The notes under the pieces are model-generated. The model was not told the DNA's origin, did not search any database, and saw nothing but the letters and a program-made list of their open reading frames with translations. Made by a program: the position numbers and the translations under genes. From assembly GCF_003605435.1 (NCBI RefSeq), contig NZ_QXQB01000003.1:62001-126000 (forward strand): a stretch of 64,000 bases of DNA, read 5' to 3'. The stretch is from Paenibacillus pinisoli. Its GTDB lineage: Bacteria; Bacillota; Bacilli; Paenibacillales; Paenibacillaceae. Of this stretch, positions 41,728 through 50,275 are shown piece after piece; position 1 is the stretch's first letter, and every line of letters begins with the position of its first letter.

Positions 41728-43125
41728 CTACAAGTCGTAGTAAGCGACTTTTCCTTTGCCCGCCGGACCGACCAGATTAGATTGTCCGGAGCCGTACACC
41801 TGCTGTCTTACACCGTCAATAGCAGGATCGACATATTGCAAAAACCAGGCTTCAAGTCCTGCGCGCATTTCCTCGAGCCTTTCCCGATGCACAGGCTCAT
41901 CGATCAAATTGCGCTTCTCATCCGGATCATCCAGCAAGCAGTATAGCTCATGCGGTCCATAGGGATAACGGTGCACATATTTCCACTCCTTGCTGCGGAT
42001 CATTCGCACCGGCCCATACTCATCAAAGATGACAACATGCGTATGCTCCGCCTTGTCTTCGCCAAGCAAGTATGGCAGGAAGCTTGAGCCTGGAAGCTTG
42101 TTATCGCCATGCGGCGGCAAGCCTGCATATTCTAGTATGGTCGGCATAAAATCATAGCCGCTGACGAGCTCATCATTAACAATGCCTTGCGGTATCCTGC
42201 CTGGATGCGAGAATATCGCCGGCACTTTCACCGAGGTATCATACATGTTCTGCGGGTAGGTTCCGTTGCCTTTTCCCCAAATGCCATGATGACCGCAGTT
42301 ATAGCCGTTATCGCTCATAAAGCAAATCATCGTGTTCTCTCGCAAACCCATCTTCTCTATTTGGTCTAGAATGCGGCCTATGTTTTCATCCATTGCAGTA
42401 ATTGCCGCAAAATATCCTTGCAGATTCGTATTGCGATCCTCCCAATAAGGCTCCGTTTTGATATGCCACGGGTGGATCGGATCCTGCGGACAAGATTCGA
42501 ATGTGCTATCCGCGTAAGAGTCAACCAAATGCTGCGGATGGTTATTAATCCAAGGCGTATGCGGTGCAGTATAATGCACGCTCAAATAAAATGGCTGCTT
42601 CGCGCTTTGCTTGGCCAGGAAATCGATCGCATCGTCTGTAATCAGATCGGTTACATATCCAGGCTCATTCACGGGCTTACCGTCCCGTATCATCGGAGCG
42701 TTATAGTAGCTGCCTCCGCCGAATTGGTGAACATACCAATGACTGAACCCCTTTTGCGGATTTATGCTGTCGCCTAGATGCCATTTGCCGCTTATTGCGC
42801 ATACATAGCCATGATCGGCAAGCATCTCCGTGTAGGCAGGCTGCCCCTGCAAATACTGGATCGCATTGTCGCCCATACTGCCCTCGCAAATCCAATCATG
42901 CACGCCATGCTGCGATGGGATGCGCCCTGTGAATAACGAGGCGCGCGCCGGGGAGCAAACAGGAGAGGTGCAGAAGAAATTCGAAAAACGAATTCCTTCT
43001 GCCGCCAGCCTGTCGAGGTTAGGCGTTCTAATATCGCTGTTGCCAGCGCAACCCATGGCCCAAGCACCCATATCATCGCACAATACAAAGATTATATTAG
43101 GTCTTGTATTCTCTCTAGTTGCCAT
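41728..43125 (-). CDS. Sulfatase (formylglycine-type), cytoplasmic
   Basis: The 465-residue sulfatase has the Cys-type active-site motif CSPARASLFTG (Cys57 to be converted to formylglycine), metal ligands in VLCDDMG (Asp17, Asp18) and the later motif FMSDNGYNCGHHGIWGKGN. There is no signal peptide, so it acts in the cytoplasm on imported sulfated sugars. The ATG at 43125 follows GGAGTGTGGAG; an upstream start at 43260 would overlap the binding-protein gene. It is the last gene of the first sugar ABC operon. Substrate is unknown. Confidence 0.92.
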   Translation of the reverse strand: MATRENTRPNIIFVLCDDMGAWAMGCAGNSDIRTPNLDRLAAEGIRFSNFFCTSPVCSPARASLFTGRIPSQHGVHDWICEGSMGDNAIQYLQGQPAYTEMLADHGYVCAISGKWHLGDSINPQKGFSHWYVHQFGGGSYYNAPMIRDGKPVNEPGYVTDLITDDAIDFLAKQSAKQPFYLSVHYTAPHTPWINNHPQHLVDSYADSTFESCPQDPIHPWHIKTEPYWEDRNTNLQGYFAAITAMDENIGRILDQIEKMGLRENTMICFMSDNGYNCGHHGIWGKGNGTYPQNMYDTSVKVPAIFSHPGRIPQGIVNDELVSGYDFMPTILEYAGLPPHGDNKLPGSSFLPYLLGEDKAEHTHVVIFDEYGPVRMIRSKEWKYVHRYPYGPHELYCLLDDPDEKRNLIDEPVHRERLEEMRAGLEAWFLQYVDPAIDGVRQQVYGSGQSNLVGPAGKGKVAYYDL

Positions 43126-43153
43126 ACTCCACACTCCTTCCAATCCGCGGGGG

Positions 43154-44713
43154 CTATTTTTGCTGCGCTTCATAGGCTGCGTTAACTGCAGCCAATACTT
43201 TATCTCCGCCCTGCTCGCGCCATTTTTTGGACAGCTCAGCCAGACCTTTATCAATATCAACCTTCCCGGAGATCATGTCGAAGTAATATTGATTAGCCAG
43301 CTCGCTCAAAATGCCTTTTCCAAATACCCCGCCCATTTCGATTTCTTCAGGTGTTGTCACATTAACGAGATTCGGCACCAGATTGCTTGTAGCAATCTCT
43401 ACGGATTCCTTGGCGCGGTCAGCTTGAGCCTCTGTATTAGGCAAGTAGTTTCTGGTAAGCGGCCATACTACGTTGCCCCATGCAAGCGGGTGAGACCAGC
43501 CGTTGGATGCAAAGTTGTCTTTTGCACGTTCTTCTTCATTGTAATTCACTTTGTCCCCATCCTTCGTATAATGGACGCCTTCAATACCAAGCTCCAGCAG
43601 CTCTCTGCCTTCAGGCGAAAGCATAAACTCCAAAAACTGTGCTGCCTTTTCAGGATCCTTTGCCTTCGTTGTAATAGCTGTAAACAGGCCGCCCTTAGGT
43701 TTTCCTACCATACCATGCTTGCCTTCCGGTCCTGCCGGCGGATTAATAAAGCCCAATTCACCTGCTGGCGTTAATTCCTTCAAGCTTTTTTCAAGACGAT
43801 TAACATGGCGGAACAAATTAGCTACCATGAACCCCGCCTTGCTTTGGAAAAACTTTTGCTCGCGCTGCTGTGTATCATTAAGCAAAAACTCAGGATCGAT
43901 CAGCTTCTCTTTCCACAGCTTCTGAATATATTCAACTCCCGATTTGAAAGCAGGATGCTCGAATACGGGAGCTACCTTGCCGTCATTGTCCAAAATCCAG
44001 TCTCCATATGGGAGACCATAAGCGTAGAATACAAAGTTAAAGGAGGTGTTAAAGCCATTTTCCTTGGTGCCTGTCAAACCATACGTATCCTTTTGGCCAT
44101 TTTGATCCGGATCGCCGTTCGTAATCGCTTTTAGCGCTTCATAGAACTCGTCTAATGTCGTTGGAGGAGCAATGTTCAAGGTTTTCAGCCAATCCGCGCG
44201 ATAAGTCATGCTTACATTCGATTTCTCCTCGATGAACGGATAGCCATAATAGTTGCCGTCAACTGCAGTCCAAGAAAATTGGCCCTCCAGCTTTTCTTTG
44301 ACAGTCGGCATTTGCGGCAAGTAATCATTCAATGGGACAAGCAAGCCTTCTTCCATCCATTGGCTCAAAGATGAAGACGGGTATTGTGCTGTAACCAGGT
44401 CAGGAAAGTCCCCTGTAGCCATCGCTACATTGACTTTTTCGAAGCCGCCTTCCGGCACAAATTTAATTTCCAGTTCAATGCCTAGCCGCTTGTTGATTTC
44501 CGCAATAATGCGGTCGTCAGGCTGAATAGGCTTGGCTGCGGAATCACCTGGCGTTAAATAGACGATCTTTACCGGTTTTCCGCCTTCTCCGTCCGTTCCG
44601 GAGCTGGATTGCGGCGATTTTCCGCCGCTATTATTGGAACACCCTACAATCATGGCAACGATGAGAATGAGGCAAAGAATCGATACGAATCTGTTTTTAT
44701 TGTTTTTTTTCAT
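43154..44713 (-). CDS. Sugar ABC transporter binding lipoprotein, LplA-like
   Basis: The 519-residue lipoprotein has lipobox IVGC (Cys25) and a two-lobe class fold with DGNYYGYPFIEEKSNVSM and SKAGFMVANLFRHVNRLEKS. Length and pattern match LplA/YtcQ-type oligosaccharide-binding proteins of Paenibacillus. It delivers a glycan to the two permeases; the sulfatase gene right after it suggests a sulfated glycan. The start has AGGGGGAAG upstream. Confidence 0.9.
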   Translation of the reverse strand: MKKNNKNRFVSILCLILIVAMIVGCSNNSGGKSPQSSSGTDGEGGKPVKIVYLTPGDSAAKPIQPDDRIIAEINKRLGIELEIKFVPEGGFEKVNVAMATGDFPDLVTAQYPSSSLSQWMEEGLLVPLNDYLPQMPTVKEKLEGQFSWTAVDGNYYGYPFIEEKSNVSMTYRADWLKTLNIAPPTTLDEFYEALKAITNGDPDQNGQKDTYGLTGTKENGFNTSFNFVFYAYGLPYGDWILDNDGKVAPVFEHPAFKSGVEYIQKLWKEKLIDPEFLLNDTQQREQKFFQSKAGFMVANLFRHVNRLEKSLKELTPAGELGFINPPAGPEGKHGMVGKPKGGLFTAITTKAKDPEKAAQFLEFMLSPEGRELLELGIEGVHYTKDGDKVNYNEEERAKDNFASNGWSHPLAWGNVVWPLTRNYLPNTEAQADRAKESVEIATSNLVPNLVNVTTPEEIEMGGVFGKGILSELANQYYFDMISGKVDIDKGLAELSKKWREQGGDKVLAAVNAAYEAQQK

Positions 44714-44755
44714 ATAACTTCCCCCTCTGTTGTCAGATCTTATCCTGGCATGAAG

Positions 44756-45622
44756 CTATTCTTTTACTGCACCAAGCGTTGCGCCTTGTACGAAGTAACG
44801 TTGAAAAAATGGATAAATAAGCATGACAGGAATGGTAGACACCATAATCGATGCCATTTTTATAGATTGCCCCAATAGGAACGGGCTATCACCGCCGGAT
44901 TGATACACGGCTTCATTATCAATTAACATCGCTCGCATAAACAATTGAAGCGGCCATACATCCTTGTCTGTGATATACATAACGGCTGTAAAAAATTCAT
45001 TCCATTTGGCAACCGCATAAAAAAGCGATACTGTTGCAATTGCAGGCAATGAGAGCGGCAATACCACCCGCACTAAAATCCGGAAATCGCCGCAGCCGTC
45101 AATGCGTGCTGCTTCCTCCAGACTTTCCGGCACAGAAGCCATAAATGACCGCATAATGATGAGATTATAGGTTTGCACCATTAGCGGCATAATGAGCGCC
45201 CACACCGTATTCATCATGCCAAGCTGCTTCACCACGAGGTATGTGGGGATAATGCCCCCGCTGAACATCATCGTAAATACAATTAAAAACATGATCGCTC
45301 TGCCGCCGGGCAAGTAGCTCTTGGACAGCACATACGCTGCGAGTGTGGTCACAATCATACTCAGGATGGTGCCTGCTACCGTAACAAAAATACTGACACC
45401 GTACGAGCTCCAAAGCTGCTTCATTCCAACAATATACTCATAAGCTTCAAATGTAACCGTTTTCGGAAATAAGTGTACGCTGGATTGCATGCTTTCGCTT
45501 ATTGGGGTAATGGACACAATTAATGAGTCCCAGAAAGGAAACAGCGTCAATAATGTAATCAAACCAAGAAAAGTATAATTGCATGCCTGAAATAGTTTTG
45601 CGCCTAATCCAGAGTTGTCCAT
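44756..45622 (-). CDS. Sugar ABC permease, LplC/YtcP-like
   Basis: The 288-residue MalG-type permease has six helices and the ATPase-contact EAA loop PESLEEAARIDGCGDFRILV followed by RVVLPLSLP. It ends FFQRYFVQGATLGAVKE, typical of the LplC family. It forms the channel with the next permease upstream. No ATPase gene is present. Confidence 0.92.
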   Translation of the reverse strand: MDNSGLGAKLFQACNYTFLGLITLLTLFPFWDSLIVSITPISESMQSSVHLFPKTVTFEAYEYIVGMKQLWSSYGVSIFVTVAGTILSMIVTTLAAYVLSKSYLPGGRAIMFLIVFTMMFSGGIIPTYLVVKQLGMMNTVWALIMPLMVQTYNLIIMRSFMASVPESLEEAARIDGCGDFRILVRVVLPLSLPAIATVSLFYAVAKWNEFFTAVMYITDKDVWPLQLFMRAMLIDNEAVYQSGGDSPFLLGQSIKMASIMVSTIPVMLIYPFFQRYFVQGATLGAVKE

Positions 45623-45669
45623 GATCTGTTGTCCTCCTTGCGCTAATTAGCCGCGTCCTAAGCTTCTAA

Positions 45670-46620
45670 TTAGAAAATGCCTTGATCGCCTTTCATACGG
45701 GCAAGCTGATTGGCTATTATGAGCAGTACAAAGTTAATAATCGACTTAAACAGTCCAAGCGCTGCCGCTAAGCTGAACTTGCCGTCTGCCAATCCCGTCC
45801 GGTATACGTAGGTGTCTATAATATCAGCTACGCGATATACGCCAGAATGATACAATACAAAGATTTGTTCAAAACCGGCCTCCATCAGACCTCCGATACG
45901 CAAAATAAGCAAAATAATAATCGTTGTGCGGATACTCGGCAAGGTCACATGCCAGATGCGCTGCATCCGGTTAGCGCCATCCATCCAGGCCGCTTCATAA
46001 AGGGAAGGATTTACGCCTGCCAGAGCCGCCATATAGATAATGGTGTTCCAGCCAAATTCCTTCCAGATCATAGAGCCTACTAATGTAGAACGGAAATAGG
46101 ATTCATCACTTAAAAACCCTATGCTTGATCCGCCGAGCGAGCGTATCACCTGGTTGACGATGCCCGAGTCCGTCGACAGCAAATTAATAAGCAACCCGCC
46201 CATGATGACCCATGAAATAAAGTGAGGCAAATAAATAATCGTTTGAACCGTTCTCTTAAATGCCATCTTGCGAACTTCATTAAGAAGAAGGGCGACAATC
46301 AATGGCAACGGGAAACCAAATAACAGTCTATACAAGCTAATGACAATCGTGTTCCAGAATACTTCCCAAAACTTGTCTAGCTGGAGCAGCGTCTCGAAAT
46401 GCTTAAGACCTACCCAGGGGCTGCCATTGATCCCTTTTATAATGCTGAATTGTTTGAAAGCAATCGTTGCGCCGTACATCGGATAGTAATGAAAAATGAT
46501 ATAATAGGCGATTGCCGGAAGCAGCATCAGATACAAATTACGATAACGCAACACTCGTCTGATGCCTTCCATTCTGCTGCTCTTTACCTGCGCGCTTATT
46601 CTTGATGTAGGGGCTTCCAA
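45670..46620 (-). CDS. Sugar ABC permease, LplB/YteP-like
   Basis: The 316-residue MalF-type permease has six helices, starting RNLYLMLLPAIAYYIIFHYY with YPMYGATIAFKQF, and the EAA loop NPSLYEAAWMDGANRMQRIW. The start is taken as TTG at 46620, 9 bp after AAAGGAGG; the ATG at 46677 lacks such a site and lies near the expected transcription start. It is the first gene of the operon, behind a cre-like site. Confidence 0.88.
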   Translation of the reverse strand: MEAPTSRISAQVKSSRMEGIRRVLRYRNLYLMLLPAIAYYIIFHYYPMYGATIAFKQFSIIKGINGSPWVGLKHFETLLQLDKFWEVFWNTIVISLYRLLFGFPLPLIVALLLNEVRKMAFKRTVQTIIYLPHFISWVIMGGLLINLLSTDSGIVNQVIRSLGGSSIGFLSDESYFRSTLVGSMIWKEFGWNTIIYMAALAGVNPSLYEAAWMDGANRMQRIWHVTLPSIRTTIIILLILRIGGLMEAGFEQIFVLYHSGVYRVADIIDTYVYRTGLADGKFSLAAALGLFKSIINFVLLIIANQLARMKGDQGIF

Positions 46621-46650
46621 ATGGGTGAGCCTCCTTTCTTTTTTGGTTTG

Positions 46651-46664
46651 TGAAAGCACTTTCA
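46651..46664 (-). promoter_or_regulatory. cre-like CcpA site at the first sugar operon
   Basis: TGAAAGCACTTTCA is a 14-bp site that differs from a perfect cre only at the central CG. A -10 box TATGAT (46669-46664) abuts it on the minus strand, so CcpA would cover the transcription start. A -35 of TTGTTG lies 18 bp further. Confidence 0.7.
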
Positions 46665-46823
46665 TCATACGGCGCATATCGTTTTTTCAACAAGAATCAA
46701 TCGCTACGATTAGGCTTAATCTATAGGAATGGAGCGGTATCATTTGATCAGAATAGCTTCATTTATTACAATTTAACCCCGATCAGGCCTTCAGCCTTCG
46801 TCATTTTTTATAGAAGAGAAAAA

Positions 46824-46841
46824 AAACGCCTGACGGCGTTT
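46824..46841 (-). terminator. Terminator of the membrane AraC regulator gene
   Basis: AAACGCC (46824-46830) pairs with GGCGTTT (46835-46841); the minus-strand tail is TTTTTTTTC. Confidence 0.8.
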
Positions 46842-46877
46842 AAAGCTTAGGATTGTCGAATTTTTCAAAAGAGGCAT

Positions 46878-49175
46878 TTATAGCCGTTTTTCAATTTCTT
46901 TATTGCGATACTCAGTCGGTGTCATGCCCGTTAATTTCTTAAGGGTCCGATTCAAGCTTTGTTTATTGCTAAAACCGGACAATTCTGCAACTTCGTTAAT
47001 GTTGCAGTCCGTTTCCGTTAACAAGCGGCAAGCTTCTTTAAAGCGAATTTCTGTTAAATAATCAATAAACGTCATGCCCGTCGCATCCTTAAACAGCTTG
47101 GATACGTAATTGCTGTTCATATAGATCATATCCGATACAAGCTGCAGACTAAGCGGCTCTTGATAATGCTCCCGAATATAGGCAACGAGCTTCATCATCA
47201 CCTCAGAATGCTTCGAGCTGCTTCTGGATTCGAGGCTTCTGGAGATGCCCTCCATAATGCGCAGCAGGTAGCTGCTGATTTCCTCCGTCGTCCGCAGCTT
47301 CATAAATTCATAATGCCAGGAGCTGCTTTCAATTTCCTCTTCAGGCAGCGAAAGCTCGATGCGAACTTTAACTAAGGCATTGAAAAGATGCGACAATATC
47401 ACATGTTTCAAATACATGCCGGATTGCTCGTCCTGCTGCACCTGCTCCAGTATAATCGCTTTGGTGGCTACCGCTTTATCAAAATTGCCCGATTTCAATT
47501 CGCCGGTCAGACGCTCGATATATTGCTGGTAATTAATAAAAGAGTTGCGGTTGGCACGATTCACATTGAGATCATGGATCGATAAAATGCTGCCCATCCC
47601 CGAAACCTTCTCATAATTCAACACTTCCACAGCTTCCTCGTAAGAGAGATGGATATCCGTCAGCCGCTCGTATTTGCCGCCTATTCCAACCGTGATGAAT
47701 TCAAGCCATTCGATATCCTCAGCAGCCTGCTGCTGTATTTTGGCGGCAAAGCGCTTCATTTCCTCCACTTGCCGTTCTTCGCTTTGCCAATCCTCATGAT
47801 GCAAAATAAGCACATCATGCTTATGATAAGCGCTTATATAGGCCCCTTTGTATGTCTCCGCAATCAACTGCTCGCAAATCGTTCTAATCTGGAAATAAAT
47901 CCAGTTTTTCATCTTCTCATCCACTTGAATCGCATTATGACCGGTTACTAGATGAACCCTTAAAACAAGCACAATATAATTGGCTTCGCCCAAATCCATA
48001 TGGTAATAACGCAGTTGATCTCTCGTTTCGGCTTCATCTGACAATTTGCCCGACAACAAATTCGTGAGCAAATGATCGCGCAGCAGCAGCTCCTGGCTTT
48101 GAAATTTTTGACGGAAAGTTGTATTTTCCAACTGAATAGCATCGATAGAAGTGCGAATGTAACTGAATTCGTCCTGATGCTTCTGCCGTCCTTCCGTATT
48201 TATGGCCAGTGCTTGCACCATGCTGCGGATCGGTCGATAATGGCGATTGGATATAATAAAAGCGAGCAGAAGCCCAACGATGAGCCCGGTAGCCGAAATA
48301 ATAAGGGTCATAATAATAACATCATAGGAGCGCTTAAATAAATCGTTATAAGGATTAAGCGTTACGTATATCCAATCATTAAACGGCGAACGCAAATACG
48401 TAATGAACATATCCATCCCATCGATATTTTGCACAAAATATCCGTTCTTTTCATTGCTGAATGCCGACATATCTACCCAATCAAAGCGATCCAGCAGCAC
48501 ACTTTTATCTTTATAAGACAGCACTTCCCCATCACTGTTCAAAATAGCCACATTGCCAAGTTTTCTATTATTGGTGTTCACTACGGCATTATAAAGAACA
48601 TCTTCCTTCAAGTTGATCATTAATACGCCAAGCTTCTTTTGATTGCGCAGCGGCGTGCTGACCATATAACTAATAAAGTGCTCCTCGCCGTTATCACGCG
48701 AAACTAGCCGGGTAGCTTCCCAGGAAGAAGTAAGCTTGGATTGAAGAAAGCGCTCTAATGTTTCCCGATTGGAAAATTCATTCAAGCCGGTGATGCCCGA
48801 GCTGGATATAAGCTTTTTATTATTTGCGCTATACAGATATATGGAATGAATATAATTGGAAGAAGTCAGCCTTGTCTCAAACGTTTGAGAGGTTTCAAGC
48901 AAAAAACGATATTCGTCTTCCAGATTCCAAGGCAGCACGGCAGATTTAAGAACGCTTGAATTCAAGCTGAGCGAAGTGGTCATCTGCTGTACTTCATGCA
49001 AGGACTGATCTACGATTTTGCTTGTTTGCAGCAGCAGCTCGTTATTGGCTCCAACGATCTCATCTTTCAACAGATTGGACGTATAGTGATACAATAATAA
49101 TGCCAGCAAGCTTATACTGACGATAATGACGACTGCAAGCTGAAGCAGTAAGCGCAAGTAGACCGATTTCTTCAT
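46878..49175 (-). CDS. Membrane-bound AraC-family regulator with extracellular sensor
   Basis: The 765-residue protein has a helix near residues 8-32, an extracellular Cache-like sensor to about residue 275 (YHYTSNLLKDEIVGANNELL), a second helix (TLIISATGLIVGLLLAFII) and a cytoplasmic linker with a YesN-like middle. The C-terminal AraC domain is near 660-765, with YQEPLSLQLVSDMIYMNSNY, VSKLFKDATG and MTPTEYRN. It is a one-piece sensor-activator that should switch on the sugar operon next to it. The ATG at 49175 follows GGGGGGAAAGGC. A cre-like site lies upstream. Confidence 0.9.
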   Translation of the reverse strand: MKKSVYLRLLLQLAVVIIVSISLLALLLYHYTSNLLKDEIVGANNELLLQTSKIVDQSLHEVQQMTTSLSLNSSVLKSAVLPWNLEDEYRFLLETSQTFETRLTSSNYIHSIYLYSANNKKLISSSGITGLNEFSNRETLERFLQSKLTSSWEATRLVSRDNGEEHFISYMVSTPLRNQKKLGVLMINLKEDVLYNAVVNTNNRKLGNVAILNSDGEVLSYKDKSVLLDRFDWVDMSAFSNEKNGYFVQNIDGMDMFITYLRSPFNDWIYVTLNPYNDLFKRSYDVIIMTLIISATGLIVGLLLAFIISNRHYRPIRSMVQALAINTEGRQKHQDEFSYIRTSIDAIQLENTTFRQKFQSQELLLRDHLLTNLLSGKLSDEAETRDQLRYYHMDLGEANYIVLVLRVHLVTGHNAIQVDEKMKNWIYFQIRTICEQLIAETYKGAYISAYHKHDVLILHHEDWQSEERQVEEMKRFAAKIQQQAAEDIEWLEFITVGIGGKYERLTDIHLSYEEAVEVLNYEKVSGMGSILSIHDLNVNRANRNSFINYQQYIERLTGELKSGNFDKAVATKAIILEQVQQDEQSGMYLKHVILSHLFNALVKVRIELSLPEEEIESSSWHYEFMKLRTTEEISSYLLRIMEGISRSLESRSSSKHSEVMMKLVAYIREHYQEPLSLQLVSDMIYMNSNYVSKLFKDATGMTFIDYLTEIRFKEACRLLTETDCNINEVAELSGFSNKQSLNRTLKKLTGMTPTEYRNKEIEKRL

Positions 49176-49248
49176 GCCTTTCCCCCCGATGTCTAAAACA
49201 CTGCGTAACAAGGTGACTGCCGCCGTCCTGATGGCGGTCAGCTAGAAT

Positions 49249-49262
49249 TGAATGCGCTTTCA
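49249..49262 (-). promoter_or_regulatory. cre-like site upstream of the AraC regulator
   Basis: TGAATGCGCTTTCA has one mismatch to a symmetric cre (TGAAAGCGCTTTCA). It lies about 75 bp before the start codon. CcpA control of the regulator is inferred. Confidence 0.65.
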
Positions 49263-49290
49263 TGATGGCTGATAATTCTTATATAATAAC

Positions 49291-49343
49291 AAAAAACTTG
49301 CTTATTCAGCACTATTTTTAAGTGCTAAGTAAACAAGTTTTTT
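49291..49343. terminator. Terminator of the secreted protein gene
   Basis: AAAAAACTTG (49291-49300) pairs with CAAGTTTTTT (49334-49343) around an inner AGCACT/AGTGCT stem. T runs on both strands make it bidirectional. Confidence 0.82.
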
Positions 49344-49397
49344 ATTTCCAATTTATTCGCCGCGCTGCATGAATATTTCGCTGCTGAATTGATCCGC

Positions 49398-50072
49398 TTA
49401 TTTATAATAAGAAGTGTTCAAAGGCACAAAGACGGCTCCGTCTTCTTTGATTTTAAAATGGACAAACAGCGAGCTTACTCCGCCAATATCGGCTTCGATG
49501 GTGACAAGTCCGTCTGCGGTTTTGATTACCTTCGTCTGCTTCAAGATAATATCGTTATCGCTATCCTTGATTTCGATATCCTCCAGATCCTCGCCGACAG
49601 CCGCTATTTGGAGATACAGCTTTTGATGCTCTTTTTTCGGATACAGCATGAAGCTGCCGCTGCGGTTGCCAGGTCCGTTATTGAAATACGCTTCCTTGTA
49701 ATTGATGCCTTTATAAGTCGTTTGAGCAGGGTCTTTGGTATGGTACATATCATCAAAGCCCTTTGCGATCGCAGTTCCATCCACTTTTTCGCCTAAGATG
49801 ATTGTTTTTGTGGCAGTATCATAATCAACTGCTATCCCCAGAGCGTCGGAAATCGCTCGAATCGGAAAATAATTGGAGTTGTTATAATTAATCGGCACGA
49901 TGGCATTCTGATTCGCATCTCTCAGTTGAATTGGCTTGCCGTCTACCTTCACTTTAATTTCCGGATTCAGGAATGCCTTAATCTCTTGCATCTTGGTTGC
50001 TGCTAATGCCCCGGTTCCCATGCTTACCAGCATGGCTGCGCTGATGACAGCAGCAAAAACGCTCTTCTTCAA
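49398..50072 (-). CDS. Secreted protein with copper amine oxidase N-terminal (stalk) domain
   Basis: The 224-residue protein has a signal peptide ending GTGALAA and a Cu_amine_oxidN1 domain of about 70 residues: VKVDGKPIQLRDANQNAIVP, then YFPIRAISDALGIAVDYD and TKTIILGEKVDG. The C-terminal half (YLQIAAVGEDLEDIEIKDSD) is beta-rich and not recognised. Stalk domains anchor or present enzymes and are common in Paenibacillus. The TTG at 50072 is 10 bp after GGGAG; a GTG at 50081 is too close to it. A promoter TTGTAT-17-TATTCT lies upstream near 50148-50120. Confidence 0.75.
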   Translation of the reverse strand: MKKSVFAAVISAAMLVSMGTGALAATKMQEIKAFLNPEIKVKVDGKPIQLRDANQNAIVPINYNNSNYFPIRAISDALGIAVDYDTATKTIILGEKVDGTAIAKGFDDMYHTKDPAQTTYKGINYKEAYFNNGPGNRSGSFMLYPKKEHQKLYLQIAAVGEDLEDIEIKDSDNDIILKQTKVIKTADGLVTIEADIGGVSSLFVHFKIKEDGAVFVPLNTSYYK

Positions 50073-50204
50073 ACTTTTCACGCTCCCATTTCGTTAGTTA
50101 AAAGCCCCCCATAGAATACCTAATCTTTAACAGGGATACAAGAGACTTTTGGTATATTTTTCATTTTGGACAATCGTGAATTGTCGTAAGTGCGCAGCAC
50201 ACAG

Positions 50205-50241
50205 CACAAAAAGACTCTCGACGAATGAGAGCCTTTTTGTG
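50205..50241. terminator. Terminator of the glycosidase operon
   Basis: CACAAAAAG followed by CTCTC at 50205-50219 pairs with 50227-50241 (one mismatch). T runs lie inside the arms on both strands. Confidence 0.8.
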
Positions 50242-50275
50242 ATTATCTATAATGCATAAGTCCGTTTTTAAAGCG

